Shown: positions 36,715-46,451 of the stretch, piece after piece | Numbering within the stretch: position 1 is the first letter of the stretch | How the letters are laid out: the number at the start of each line of letters is the position of its first letter | Assembly: GCF_018860665.1 (NCBI RefSeq) | Contig: NZ_JAHKPK010000062.1 | Location: 89,367-153,366 of the forward strand | Reading direction: 5' to 3' | Source of the DNA: Pacificibacter marinus | GTDB taxonomy: Bacteria > Pseudomonadota > Alphaproteobacteria > Rhodobacterales > Rhodobacteraceae | DNA length: 64,000 nucleotides | Translations under genes and position numbers: made by a program | The notes under the pieces: model-generated | Seen by the model: the letters and a program-made list of their open reading frames with translations, nothing else | What the model was told of the DNA's origin: nothing | Database searches by the model: none

Positions 36715-37731
36715 TTAGCGCACAAACCCCATGATATCAAAGGTCTTGTCCAAAATCGGATCCGCGATGGCTTTGGCTTTTGCCGCCCCTTTGGCCATGA
36801 TGCGATCGATCTCGGCAGGATCATCCATGTACCGCTGCATCTCGGTTGAAATCGGGCTGAGTTTTGCAACAGCCAAATCTGCCAAGGCAGGTTTGAAACG
36901 TCCCCAACCAGCGCCCGCATATTCTGCGACGACAGCCTCGTTGGTCATGTCGTTCAACGCCGCGTAGATGTTGACGAGATTGCGTGCCTCTGGACGGCCA
37001 TCTAAACCTTCCAGTGTTTCCGGAATGCCATCAGGATCAGTTTTGGCTTTCTTGAACTTCTTCGCAATCTTATCGGCATCATCGGTCATGTTGATGCGTT
37101 CCATGTCTGACTCGCCGGATTTAGACATTTTTTTGGTCCCGTCGCGCAGGTTCATCACCCGCATCGCAGGACCTTCGATCACGGGGATGGTTTCGGGAAA
37201 GAAATCCACCTTGTAGTCGTGATTGAATTTATTGGCGATGTCGCGGGTCAGCTCGATATGTTGTTTCTGATCATCGCCGACAGGTACATGTGTTGCGTGA
37301 TAGACGAGAATATCTGCGGCCATCAAAGACGGGTAGGCGTAAAGCCCCAGCGACGCGCCTTCAGCATTTTCGCCAGCTTTGTCTTTGAACTGGGTCATCC
37401 GGTTCATCCAACCAACACGCGCCACAGTATTGAAGAGCCACGCGAGTTCGGCATGGGCTGACACGCGGGACTGGTTGAACAAGATCGATTTGTCAGGGTC
37501 TATCCCTGCAGCAAGGTAGCCTGCTGCAACTTCACGCGTTGCATGGTGCAGGTCCTTTGGATCTTGCCAAACAGTGATCGCGTGCATGTCTACCACGCAA
37601 TAAATGGTTTCAAACTCACCGCCTTGCATGTCTACGAAACGCTTGATCGCGCCCAAGTAGTTGCCAAGGGTGAGGCCGCCCGAAGGTTTGATTCCCGAAA
37701 AAACACGGGGGGTAAAGGCTGGCTTGTCCAT
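36715..37731 (-). CDS. trpS: Tryptophanyl-tRNA synthetase
   Basis: 338 aa class I synthetase. [17 protein letters not shown] holds the HIGH-equivalent (TLGN), [15 protein letters not shown] follows, and [10 protein letters not shown] is the KMSKS loop. ATG at 37731 with GGAG 6 nt upstream; upstream codons in frame overlap the divergent rhomboid leader and were rejected. Confidence 0.96.
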   Translation of the reverse strand: MDKPAFTPRVFSGIKPSGGLTLGNYLGAIKRFVDMQGGEFETIYCVVDMHAITVWQDPKDLHHATREVAAGYLAAGIDPDKSILFNQSRVSAHAELAWLFNTVARVGWMNRMTQFKDKAGENAEGASLGLYAYPSLMAADILVYHATHVPVGDDQKQHIELTRDIANKFNHDYKVDFFPETIPVIEGPAMRVMNLRDGTKKMSKSGESDMERINMTDDADKIAKKFKKAKTDPDGIPETLEGLDGRPEARNLVNIYAALNDMTNEAVVAEYAGAGWGRFKPALADLAVAKLSPISTEMQRYMDDPAEIDRIMAKGAAKAKAIADPILDKTFDIMGFVR

Positions 37732-37808
37732 TTGGAACTCCGTCACTGGATTATTGAGTGTCCTTGGCTTACCTATGCAGAACATTAGCGTCAAGGAAGC
37801 CAAAGCAT

Positions 37809-38507
37809 ATGTCCGACCAATCCCCGTTCAATCGCGAAGAAATGCCGTTTAACGCCCTGCCGCCTGCGGTTGTGGCGTTGGTTTTGCTCATCGCAGGTAT
37901 CGAGCTATTGTTCCAAGTCGGGTCTTACGGGATCATCGGCGGCCCCGAAGCCATCGGTTGGCGGGTGGCCGCAATTGAAGACTACGGGTTCTTCGATGCG
38001 GTGTTCGAGGCCATGCGAGAACGCAATATTTGGCCGATGGAACATATGATCCGCTTTCTCAGCTACAGCATGATCCACCTGTCATTGGTTCACGCGCTGA
38101 TGGCTTGTGTGTTCATTCTGGCGTTGGGCAAAATGGTTGGCGAAATTTTCGGTAATGTCGCGTTTATCATCGTCTTCGCCGTTTCCGTTCTCGCCGGATC
38201 GCTAGGCTACGGATTGATTATGAATTCAAGCGTGCCTCTGTTGGGCGCTTATGCGGGCGCTTACGGATTGATCGGATCTTACACGTTCATCTTGTGGATC
38301 GGTCTTGGGGCGATGCAAGAAAACCAATTGCGTGCCTTTTCTTTGATCGGGTTCTTGCTGGGGATTCAGCTGGTCTGGGCGCTCATCTTTGGCAGTGATC
38401 CCACTTGGGTCGCTGATCTGTCCGGCTTTGTCGCTGGGTTTTCCATATCGCTTTTGTTGGTTCCCGGCGCGTTTCCACGTATCTTGGCGAAACTGCGCAA
38501 ACGCTAA
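37809..38507 (+). CDS. Rhomboid-like membrane protein without catalytic residues
   Basis: 232 aa, six predicted membrane helices in rhomboid arrangement. TM2 keeps H90 and H95 of the HxxxxHxxxN motif but the oxyanion Asn is Ala99. The GxSG loop reads GAYA at 146-149, so the nucleophile Ser is replaced (Tyr148), and the TM6 His (usually HLxGFxxG) is Asp203 in [10 protein letters not shown]. It should therefore be a pseudoprotease, like eukaryotic iRhoms or derlins. GAYGLIG and the KMVGEIFG segment are otherwise family-typical. Divergent from trpS, convergent with murJ. Confidence 0.8.
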   Translation: MSDQSPFNREEMPFNALPPAVVALVLLIAGIELLFQVGSYGIIGGPEAIGWRVAAIEDYGFFDAVFEAMRERNIWPMEHMIRFLSYSMIHLSLVHALMACVFILALGKMVGEIFGNVAFIIVFAVSVLAGSLGYGLIMNSSVPLLGAYAGAYGLIGSYTFILWIGLGAMQENQLRAFSLIGFLLGIQLVWALIFGSDPTWVADLSGFVAGFSISLLLVPGAFPRILAKLRKR

Positions 38508-38525
38508 TGCCTGCCAGCGCGGCGT

Positions 38526-40067
38526 TTAACCACCGCGCTTCATTGATGATTTTATATCGCGCAGGTTCAGCGCACCAATGGCTTGGCCAATGCCAAAATA
38601 GCTGGTGATGCCAAGGGCGATCAAAATCACCGTGGCAATCAGGCGCGATACATCGAACACTGGCGCAAGTGCGATTTGAACGACATACAGAATGGCCCCC
38701 ATCGCGAGCGCCGAGATCAAAATGCGTGGGGCGCGATAGCGCAATTGTTTGTCGGCGGCAACGTTGTCGCCCATGGATTTTTTCCCCATCCACAGCAAAA
38801 CAACCATGCCCCAAGCGGCCAAAGAGGTCGCAACCGCCGCCGCGAGATAGCCAATCCAAAACGACAACCCAATGGCAGCCACGGCATTGACGACCATAGA
38901 ATACAACGCAAAGCGAAAGGGCGTTTTAGTGTCTTCGCGGGCGAAATACAAAGGTTGCAAAACCTTTTGGATCACAAAGGCAGGCAGACCCAACCCGTAG
39001 ATGGCCACAGCAAGCGCCGTAGCTGCGGCGTCTTCAGGGGTAAAAGCACCACGTTGAAACAACACACCGATCAAGGCTTCAGGGATGACAATCAAAGCCA
39101 CCGCAGCTGGAACGGTCAGCAGCAGAGCAAATTCAAAGGCGCGATTATAGGCCGCGCGCGCACCTGCACCATCACCTGCGGTCAAGCGTCGTGACAGGTC
39201 CGGCAGCAAGACCACACCAATCGCAATTGCAACCACCCCAAGCGGTAATTGATACAAACGATCTGCAAGGTTCAGATATTGCAGCGCGCCGTCTTGTGAA
39301 AACGAAGCCACCTGACGCCCGACCAATAAATTGATCTGCACAACGCCACCCGCCAAAGCTGCGGGCCCTGCTAAGATCAGCAATTTTTTTAATTCTGGTG
39401 TCATACGGGGCAGGCGTGGTCTGATGGAAAATCCGACCTTGGCTGCTGCGCCCCAAACGATGGCCAATTGAGCAGCCCCCGCCACAGGGACGGCCCAGAC
39501 CAAAGCTGTGGCCACATCAAACCCGATGAAATGCGCGAAAACCATCGCTGTCGATAGAATCACATTGAGCATAACTGGCGCCGCCGCGGCCGCTGCAAAG
39601 CGCCCCGTAGCGTTCAAAATTCCAGAGAACAAAGCGCCAAGTGAGATGAACAACACATATGGAAAGGTAATGCGTGCGTAATGTACGGCCAGATCAAAGC
39701 GTGTATCGCCAATAAAGCCAGCGGCCATGGCCGAGACCATGATAGGCATGAAAATCATCGATAGAACCGTCAACACGGTTAATATTCCCGCCAAAGCCGA
39801 CAAAGTATCCTCGGCAAAGGCGCGGGCGTTTTCATTCGCTTCGACTTTTTTCGAAAACATCGGCACAAATGCGACGTTCAAAGTGCCCTCTGCAAAGAAC
39901 CTGCGGAACATGTTGGGCAAGGAAAAGGCCACAACAAAAGCCTCTGCTGCGGGACCAGCCCCCAAATAAGCCGCGATCAACGCATCGCGCACAAAGCCAA
40001 GCACGCGACTCATCAAAGTCCAACTGCCAACGGTCAAAAAGCCGCGCATCAAACGGACAGGTTTCAT
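38526..40067 (-). CDS. murJ: Lipid II flippase MurJ
   Basis: 513 aa, 13-14 transmembrane helices. N-terminal LTVGSWTLMSRVLGFVRDALIAAYLGAG and PNMFRRFFAEGTLNVAFVPMFSK are signature MurJ/MviN segments, including the functionally important Arg residues. Overlaps glnD by 4 bp (ATGA), so the two are translated together; the glnD-murJ pairing is common in alphaproteobacteria. A GC-rich hairpin without a T-tract at 38516-38539 spans the end of the gene. Confidence 0.96.
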   Translation of the reverse strand: MKPVRLMRGFLTVGSWTLMSRVLGFVRDALIAAYLGAGPAAEAFVVAFSLPNMFRRFFAEGTLNVAFVPMFSKKVEANENARAFAEDTLSALAGILTVLTVLSMIFMPIMVSAMAAGFIGDTRFDLAVHYARITFPYVLFISLGALFSGILNATGRFAAAAAAPVMLNVILSTAMVFAHFIGFDVATALVWAVPVAGAAQLAIVWGAAAKVGFSIRPRLPRMTPELKKLLILAGPAALAGGVVQINLLVGRQVASFSQDGALQYLNLADRLYQLPLGVVAIAIGVVLLPDLSRRLTAGDGAGARAAYNRAFEFALLLTVPAAVALIVIPEALIGVLFQRGAFTPEDAAATALAVAIYGLGLPAFVIQKVLQPLYFAREDTKTPFRFALYSMVVNAVAAIGLSFWIGYLAAAVATSLAAWGMVVLLWMGKKSMGDNVAADKQLRYRAPRILISALAMGAILYVVQIALAPVFDVSRLIATVILIALGITSYFGIGQAIGALNLRDIKSSMKRGG

Positions 40068-42883
40068 GCGTCGCTCGCGCGTTTTGCGCCTTGCTCGATG
40101 GCTTCGCGAAGTTTCTTTTCTAACGAATTGCGCTTGCTTTCAGAATGGATTTTCATACCAAACATATCTTTCACATAGAATACATCTACGGCTTGTGCGC
40201 CGTATGTTGCGATCTGCGCGGTCGCGATCGAGATGTGATTGGACGCCATTGCGCGGGTTAAATCATGCAGCAGACCAGGCCTGTCACGGGTATCCACCTC
40301 AATGATGGTGAAAATTTCCGACCCTTCATTGTCGAAAATGATCGACGTCGGGACCCTGAATTTACTTTCGCGTTTTTTGATTTTATCGCGCGACACAAGT
40401 GCATCGCGCGCCACCACTTCGCCCATAAGCGTTTTGGTGATCATCTGTTTCAGGCGGATCAAACGCGCCTGTTCATAAGGATGCCCATCGGCATCTTGCA
40501 CCCAAAACGCTGCATTCGCATATCCGTCTTTGGTGGTATAGGTGCGCGCGTCAACGACGTTTGCCCCTACAAGTGCTAAAGCGCCAGCAAGGCGTGAGAA
40601 AATGCCGGGATGGTCGGTCATGGCGAAACAGGCGCGGGTCGCATCGCGATCTTCGTCGGGTTTCAATTCGATTTTGATTTCGTCGTCTTTGATGTCTTGC
40701 ATCAAATGCGCCAAAACCACATGCACAGAGGTTGGCATACCTTGCCAATAGGGACCATAGTGACGATTTATTTCGGCACGGCGCGCCGTTTGGGACCAGT
40801 CTTTGAGGGCTTCACGCAGAGCCTTTTTGGCATCGCCTTCGCGGGTTTCGCGATTGACGGCCTCTAGCCCGTGTTCCAGTGCATCCGCCGTTTGCGCGTG
40901 TAGATTGCGCAGCAAAACGGCTTTCCAATTGTTCCAAACGCCAGGGCCGACGCCGCGAATATCGCAGACCGTGAGCACAGTCAAAAGGTCAAGACGTTCA
41001 CGGGTTTTGACGGCTTTGGCAAAGTCGCGCACTGTGCGTGGATCGGATATATCGCGCTTTTGGGCAATGTCTGACATCAACAAATGATACCGCACGAGCC
41101 ATTCAACGGTTTCGCATTCGGCAGGTTTAAGCCCCAAACGGGGGGCCACTTTGCGCGCGATTTGCGCGCCGATGATAGAGTGATCTTCCTTACGACCTTT
41201 GCCGATATCATGCAGCAGCATCGCCACATAAAGTACCTTGCGATTGATGCCGCGCTTTAAGATGCCTGAGGCCACGGGGAGTGCTTCGATAAGTTCGCCA
41301 CGTTCGATTTGTGCAAGGTTCGACACGACTTGGATCGTGTGCTCATCCACAGTGTAGCTGTGGTACATATTGAACTGCATCATCGCCACAATGTGCTGAA
41401 ACTCTGGCATGAACGCGCCAAGCACACCCAGCTCATTCATCCGCCGCAACCCTCGTTCGGGGTTACCATGTTTGAGCAAAATATCGAGAAACATCTTCTT
41501 TGCATCGGCGCGGTTGCGAAACGCGTCGTCAAACAGGTCTAGGTTCGCTGAAATAAGTCGCATCACATCAGGGTGAATCAGGTGACCTGTGCGTAGAGAT
41601 TCCTCAAAGATGCGCAGCAGATTAAGCTTATCCGCAAGGAACGCCTTGGGGTCATCGATATTCAACCTGCCGCCATGGATGTAGAAGCCGGCAACAGTTT
41701 TGCGTTTGCGTTTGAAAAGACGTTGCAGGGCTGGCTCTTGTTTGACGTGCTGTTCTTCAAGTGCGGTTAGGAAAATGCGAGTCAATTCACCGACGCGCGT
41801 GGCGTGGAGAAAGTAAAACTGCATGAAATGCTCAACTGCGCGCCGGCCTGAGTGGTCGATAAATCCAAGACGTTCGGCAACTTCGACCTGAAGGTCAAAG
41901 GTCAGTTGGTCCATCGGGCGTTTGGTGATCAGATGCAATTGATTGCGCACGGCATGTAAAAAGGTTTCCGCCTCATCAAATTGGCGAAATTCGTCCTGCG
42001 TAAAGACGCCGGCTTTGACCAAATCGATTGTATCGCTTACGCCGTGAACGTATTTCGCGATCCAGAACAAGGATTGCAAGTCGCGTAAGCCGCCTTTGCC
42101 TTCTTTGATATTTGGCTCAACCACATAGCGCTGCCCGCCTTGCTTTTTATGGCGCTCGGCGCGTTCGGCGAGTTTGGCTTCGGTGAATTCGCGTGCTGTG
42201 CTTTTAAACAAGTCATCGCGTAGTTTTTGCTGTAATTCTTCTGTCAGCGCGCGGTTGCCTGCCAAGTAGCGCACTTCAAGCATCGCGGTGCGGATGGTGT
42301 AATCTTCTTTACCAAGCTGAATGCAGTCACGGATCGTGCGTGAAGAATGCCCAACTTTGAGATGCAGATCCCAAAATATATAGAGCATACTTTCGATCAC
42401 GCTTTCGACCCAGCCAGTGATTTTATGTGGCGCGAGGAACAACAGATCGACATCTGAATGCGGCGACATTTCCGCGCGGCCATATCCCCCAACTGCTAAA
42501 ACAGCGATGTCTTCGCCGGTTGACGGGGTCTGGTTCGGATGCAGTTTGGTTTGCGAGACATAAAGAACTGTGGTGACAATGCAGTCTGTCAACCAAGCAT
42601 AGGCGTGGGTCGCAGGGCGCGCATTGCGCGGCGCCTGCATGATCGCGCTTTCAATCGCAGCGCGGCCCTGTTCACTGGCCTTACCCAAAATACGCACTGT
42701 TTGGCTGCGCACATCAGAGTAGCTTGAGCTCGCTGCAAAGGCGTCCTCAAGTGCGGCCTCTACGGCAGCCGTGTCGAAAATCGCCGTAGGGGCGCAGATG
42801 ATACTGTTCGGCGGTGCCGGAACAAATGTGGCTAGGGCTGACTTAGAATCCAGCGCCGCCAAAGGCTCTTGGTGCGGGGTCAA
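40064..42883 (-). CDS. glnD: Bifunctional PII uridylyltransferase/uridylyl-removing enzyme
   Basis: 939 aa nitrogen sensor that modifies PII. Nucleotidyltransferase domain GGYGRAEMSPHSDVDLLFL, HD hydrolase LHDIGKGRKEDHS, and two C-terminal ACT domains (DHPGIFSRLAGALALVG, RDRPGLLHDLTRAM) that sense glutamine. The start is uncertain: no ATG precedes the conserved ICAPTAIFD, and the best candidates are TTG at 42883 or TTG at 42862; both overlap the end of the upstream lipoprotein gene. Ends in an ATGA overlap with murJ. Confidence 0.94.
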   Translation of the reverse strand: MTPHQEPLAALDSKSALATFVPAPPNSIICAPTAIFDTAAVEAALEDAFAASSSYSDVRSQTVRILGKASEQGRAAIESAIMQAPRNARPATHAYAWLTDCIVTTVLYVSQTKLHPNQTPSTGEDIAVLAVGGYGRAEMSPHSDVDLLFLAPHKITGWVESVIESMLYIFWDLHLKVGHSSRTIRDCIQLGKEDYTIRTAMLEVRYLAGNRALTEELQQKLRDDLFKSTAREFTEAKLAERAERHKKQGGQRYVVEPNIKEGKGGLRDLQSLFWIAKYVHGVSDTIDLVKAGVFTQDEFRQFDEAETFLHAVRNQLHLITKRPMDQLTFDLQVEVAERLGFIDHSGRRAVEHFMQFYFLHATRVGELTRIFLTALEEQHVKQEPALQRLFKRKRKTVAGFYIHGGRLNIDDPKAFLADKLNLLRIFEESLRTGHLIHPDVMRLISANLDLFDDAFRNRADAKKMFLDILLKHGNPERGLRRMNELGVLGAFMPEFQHIVAMMQFNMYHSYTVDEHTIQVVSNLAQIERGELIEALPVASGILKRGINRKVLYVAMLLHDIGKGRKEDHSIIGAQIARKVAPRLGLKPAECETVEWLVRYHLLMSDIAQKRDISDPRTVRDFAKAVKTRERLDLLTVLTVCDIRGVGPGVWNNWKAVLLRNLHAQTADALEHGLEAVNRETREGDAKKALREALKDWSQTARRAEINRHYGPYWQGMPTSVHVVLAHLMQDIKDDEIKIELKPDEDRDATRACFAMTDHPGIFSRLAGALALVGANVVDARTYTTKDGYANAAFWVQDADGHPYEQARLIRLKQMITKTLMGEVVARDALVSRDKIKKRESKFRVPTSIIFDNEGSEIFTIIEVDTRDRPGLLHDLTRAMASNHISIATAQIATYGAQAVDVFYVKDMFGMKIHSESKRNSLEKKLREAIEQGAKRASDA

Positions 42884-44024
42884 TCTCGATTACCTGATTG
42901 TTTTGAATGGTTGCGACGGACAGGCCGCGTTCGTTTGTGCCATCGCTTTTAAGGCGGAAGATACCGTTCACGCCAACAAAGCCTGACCCGCGTGTCAAAG
43001 CCTGAGCTGTCAGAGCTTGCGAATCGCCAGATTTGGCCAAGGCACCAATGGCGGCTATTCCATCATAGGCGAGGCCAGCAAGGGCGTGTGGAGCTTGGCC
43101 GTAGGCTGCGGCATAGCGATTAGAAAAGTTTTGTACGAGGCGCTGATCCGGGATTGCGAACCAACTGTTTTGCAATCCGGGCAGGGACACTGCTGAGGCT
43201 GGGAAGTTCCAGCGCTGCAAGCCGATGTATTGTGTGTCAGGTGACGTGATGCCGTTCTCTGGCAGCATCTGCGCCAATAGTGGCATCGCGCCGTCATTGC
43301 CTGAAGTAAAGAACACTGCGTCAGCGCCGCTAGAACGCACTGTGCTTGCAATGGGGCGAATCGCGGCAACAACCCCTTCTTGGCTCAACTCAAAGCTTTG
43401 TTCGCCTGCCAGCGTTGCGCCATTGCGGGCGATCGCACCTTTGATGGCTGTTGCTCCGACATTTTCTGCGGGGCTTTGCGCGTTGACCACCACAATACGA
43501 CGTTTGCCTTTTTGGGCTGCATATTGCACGAGACGATTGGCGGTGTTGTCAAAAGTCGCCCCTAAAATGAATACGTTGCCGCCCGCCACGTCTGTGTTGT
43601 TTGAAAACGATAAAACGTTCACGCCAGCGTTGGCCGCGGGGATGCCTGCCAATTTTGTTGATCCGCCATAGACTGGGCCAAGAATGATTTTCGCACCGTC
43701 AGTGATCGCTCGAGAGGCCGCAGCAGAAGCGCGCTCAGCTTGCCCGCCCGTGGGGTAAACGCGTAGATCGATTTGGACGCCATCCAAGTCAGCCATCGCC
43801 AATCGAGCTGCGTTTTCAATAGACTGTGCTAGCGCGTTGTCTGTTGCTTGATCTGAGTTAGAGGGAACCAATAGAGCCACAGGGATCGGTTTGCTGGTGT
43901 TGATGCTTGGTCCACCATTGGGGCTTGGCATCATGCTTGGGTCACAGGCCGCGAGCGTCATGATCGACAAAACGGCAGTGATGCGAGTGATTGACTTGCG
44001 GGCGGTGCTCAGAACAGCGAACAT
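42843..44024 (-). CDS. LppC/LpoA-type lipoprotein, penicillin-binding-protein activator
   Basis: 393 aa. Signal with lipobox LAAC (24-27; Cys27), then a periplasmic-binding-protein fold like Leu/Ile/Val-binding proteins (KPIPVALLVPSNS, GAKIILGPVYGG, YIGLQRWNFPAS). This matches the YraM/LppC family; in E. coli LpoA activates PBP1A, but the alphaproteobacterial members lack its N-terminal TPR part. Here it is divergent from rsmI, the same arrangement as E. coli yraM-rsmI-yraN. Overlaps glnD by up to 41 bp. Confidence 0.88.
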   Translation of the reverse strand: MFAVLSTARKSITRITAVLSIMTLAACDPSMMPSPNGGPSINTSKPIPVALLVPSNSDQATDNALAQSIENAARLAMADLDGVQIDLRVYPTGGQAERASAAASRAITDGAKIILGPVYGGSTKLAGIPAANAGVNVLSFSNNTDVAGGNVFILGATFDNTANRLVQYAAQKGKRRIVVVNAQSPAENVGATAIKGAIARNGATLAGEQSFELSQEGVVAAIRPIASTVRSSGADAVFFTSGNDGAMPLLAQMLPENGITSPDTQYIGLQRWNFPASAVSLPGLQNSWFAIPDQRLVQNFSNRYAAAYGQAPHALAGLAYDGIAAIGALAKSGDSQALTAQALTRGSGFVGVNGIFRLKSDGTNERGLSVATIQNNQVIEIDPAPRAFGGAGF

Positions 44025-44133
44025 AGGGGAACCTCACTCCTGTCGGTGGACAGCTTTTTAGGGACAACATTAATTGGTCGCAGACTATGCGACCTGCCCC
44101 AAAGAGTAAACGCCGCAAAGACTTGGAAACCCC

Positions 44134-45003
44134 TTGGACTTCGAGATAAAGCACCTTCCCGCCGGTTTGCACTTTGTTGCAACCCCTATTGGCAATGCCC
44201 GCGATATTACCTTGCGCGCCCTTGATACCTTGGCTTCTGCCGATGTTTTGGCCGCCGAAGACACCCGCACTTTGCGGCGTTTGATGGATATGCACGGCGT
44301 CCCTTTGGGGACACGCAAAATGATTGCCTACCATGATCAAAACGGCGCAAAAGCGCGCCCGCGCTTGTTGGCACTGATGGCCGAGGGCAAATCTGTCGCC
44401 TATGCGTCCGAGGCGGGCACGCCGCTTGTGGCCGATCCGGGATTCGTTTTAAGCCGCGAAGCTTTGGCGGCTGGACTTTTTGTGACCTCTGCGCCAGGGC
44501 CTTCTGCGATGATTGCGGCTTTGACCATCGCGGGACTGCCTTCGGATCGGTTCTTGTTTGCAGGGTTTCCGCCCTCATCTGCTGGTGCGCGCAAAACATT
44601 TTTTACAGAATTTGGCCCTGTTCAAGCCACCTTAGGATTCTACGAAAGTCCAAACCGCATTTACAAAACGCTAACGGAATTGTGCGAGATATATGGAGCG
44701 ACGCGCAAAGTCGCCATTTGCCGCGAAATCACCAAGAAATTCGAAGAGGTGATAAGCGGCACTTTGGGTGAGCTGTGCGAAAGTTTGAAAGATCGCGCGT
44801 TCAAAGGCGAAATCGTTTTGCTGGTGGCGCGCGCCGAAGCGGTCGAGGCCAGCGCCGAAGATTTAGACACGGCCCTAGATGCGGCTTTGGCTGAGATGAC
44901 TGTGAAAGATGCCGCGGCTGCGGTGGCAAAGGCGCTGGGCATGCAGAAACGCCATGTGTATCAACAAGCACTTGAGCGATCAAAGGCGCTGAAATCGAAA
45001 TAG
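44134..45003 (+). CDS. rsmI: 16S rRNA (cytidine-1402-2'-O)-methyltransferase
   Basis: 289 aa, RsmI/YraL family. LHFVATPIGNARDITLRALD, AEDTRTLRRL, SEAGTPLVADPG and SAPGPSAMIAAL are the tetrapyrrole-methylase-fold signatures. No ATG is available: an in-frame stop is at 44107 and the first usable start is TTG at 44134 with GGAA 7-8 nt upstream; this gives the usual short N terminus. yraN follows 12 bp later. Confidence 0.95.
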   Translation: MDFEIKHLPAGLHFVATPIGNARDITLRALDTLASADVLAAEDTRTLRRLMDMHGVPLGTRKMIAYHDQNGAKARPRLLALMAEGKSVAYASEAGTPLVADPGFVLSREALAAGLFVTSAPGPSAMIAALTIAGLPSDRFLFAGFPPSSAGARKTFFTEFGPVQATLGFYESPNRIYKTLTELCEIYGATRKVAICREITKKFEEVISGTLGELCESLKDRAFKGEIVLLVARAEAVEASAEDLDTALDAALAEMTVKDAAAAVAKALGMQKRHVYQQALERSKALKSK

Positions 45004-45015
45004 GATAACGCTTAA

Positions 45016-45405
45016 ATGCTACGCGAAAAAAGCCTGCCAAATGCCCGACGCCGTATGCGCGGCGCGCTTGCCTATCAGTCTGGTTTGCAGGCAGAAAATG
45101 CGATCTGCGCGGATTACCTCAAGCGCGGATATGTTTTGAGCGAGACGCGTTGGCGCGGGCGGGCAGGTGAGATCGATTTGATCTTCACCAAAGATGAAGC
45201 TTACTTTTTCGTCGAAGTGAAATATTCCGCAACCCATGCGCAGGCGGCCCAAAGCCTATCTGCGCGGCAATTGATGCGGATTTGCGCCAGTGCAGAAGAC
45301 TATATTTCACAAACGCCCAAAGGATTTTTGACTGATATGCAGATTGATGTCGCCCTTGTGGACAGGTCTGGCGCGCTCGAAATCTTGGAAAACGCAACAA
45401 TTTGA
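45016..45405 (+). CDS. yraN: YraN/UPF0102 endonuclease-like protein
   Basis: 129 aa. Restriction-endonuclease-like core RWRGRAGEIDLIFTKDEAYFFVEVKYSATH: Asp and E-x-K residues of the PD-(D/E)xK motif (D near 54, E/K in VEVKY). Typically adjacent to rsmI, as here. Biochemical role unproven. Confidence 0.92.
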   Translation: MLREKSLPNARRRMRGALAYQSGLQAENAICADYLKRGYVLSETRWRGRAGEIDLIFTKDEAYFFVEVKYSATHAQAAQSLSARQLMRICASAEDYISQTPKGFLTDMQIDVALVDRSGALEILENATI

Positions 45406-45506
45406 CGGTTTTCGCATCGCTTCACAGCCCTTGTGCGGTGCGCCCCATTGAATGACGTCGCCCGCTGGTCCATCTATTAAGAAAGTTCCTGTGAGGAGAC
45501 AAAGCC

Positions 45507-46451
45507 TTGTCCTTAAAAGTCGCCATTCAAATGGACCCAATCGGTCCCATCGATATCACCGCAGATAGCACGTTTCGCATCATGCTAGAAGCTCAAGCGC
45601 GTGGGCACGAGCTGTTCTATTACACGCCTGACAAACTTGCTTTTCAAGAAGGCAAAATCACCGCTCGCGGTTGGCCCGTCACCGTTCAAATGGTTGAAGG
45701 CGATCACTATACGCTGGGCGATGAAATCGAAGTGGATCTGTCAACCTATGATGTCGTTTGGCTGCGCCAAGATCCGCCTTTTGATATGGGTTACATCACC
45801 TCCACGCATCTGTTGGATATGATTTCTGAGACCACCTTGGTGGTGAATGATCCGTTTTGGGTGCGCAACTACCCCGAAAAGCTGTTGGTGTTGAATTTCC
45901 CTGACCTGACGCCGCCCACCACCATCGCGCGCGATTTGGACACGATTAAAGCGTTCAAGGCCAAGCATGGCGATGTGATTTTGAAGCCCCTGTATGGCAA
46001 TGGCGGCGCTGGCGTGTTCCGTCTTGGGCCTGATGACAAAAACCTGTCGTCCTTGCATGAGCTGTTCTGCGGCATCAACAATGAGCCATTGATCGTGCAA
46101 AAGTTCTTGCCGGATGTTTCTGCTGGCGACAAACGTGTGATCTTGGTCGACGGCGAACCTGTTGGTGCGATCAACCGCGTGCCGCAAAAAGGCGAAACGC
46201 GGTCCAATATGCATGTTGGCGGACGACCTGAAAAAATCGGCTTGAGCGCGCGTGATTTGGAAATCTGTGCAGCTATAGGCCCGCTTTTGCGCGAAAAAGG
46301 TCAGATCTTTGTCGGCATCGATGTGATCGGCGACTACCTGACAGAAATCAACGTGACCTCACCCACCGGCATTCAAGAACTGGAACGTTTCGATGGCACC
46401 AACACAGCCGAAAAACTGTGGCAAGCGATCGAGGCAAAGAGGTCCGCATAA
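45507..46451 (+). CDS. gshB: Glutathione synthetase
   Basis: 314 aa ATP-grasp enzyme joining gamma-glutamylcysteine and glycine. Starts with [49 protein letters not shown] and [19 protein letters not shown] are GshB signatures. The start codon is TTG at 45507 with GAGGAG 9 nt upstream. It ends immediately before the ATG of the following hydrolase (no gap). Confidence 0.96.
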   Translation: MSLKVAIQMDPIGPIDITADSTFRIMLEAQARGHELFYYTPDKLAFQEGKITARGWPVTVQMVEGDHYTLGDEIEVDLSTYDVVWLRQDPPFDMGYITSTHLLDMISETTLVVNDPFWVRNYPEKLLVLNFPDLTPPTTIARDLDTIKAFKAKHGDVILKPLYGNGGAGVFRLGPDDKNLSSLHELFCGINNEPLIVQKFLPDVSAGDKRVILVDGEPVGAINRVPQKGETRSNMHVGGRPEKIGLSARDLEICAAIGPLLREKGQIFVGIDVIGDYLTEINVTSPTGIQELERFDGTNTAEKLWQAIEAKRSA

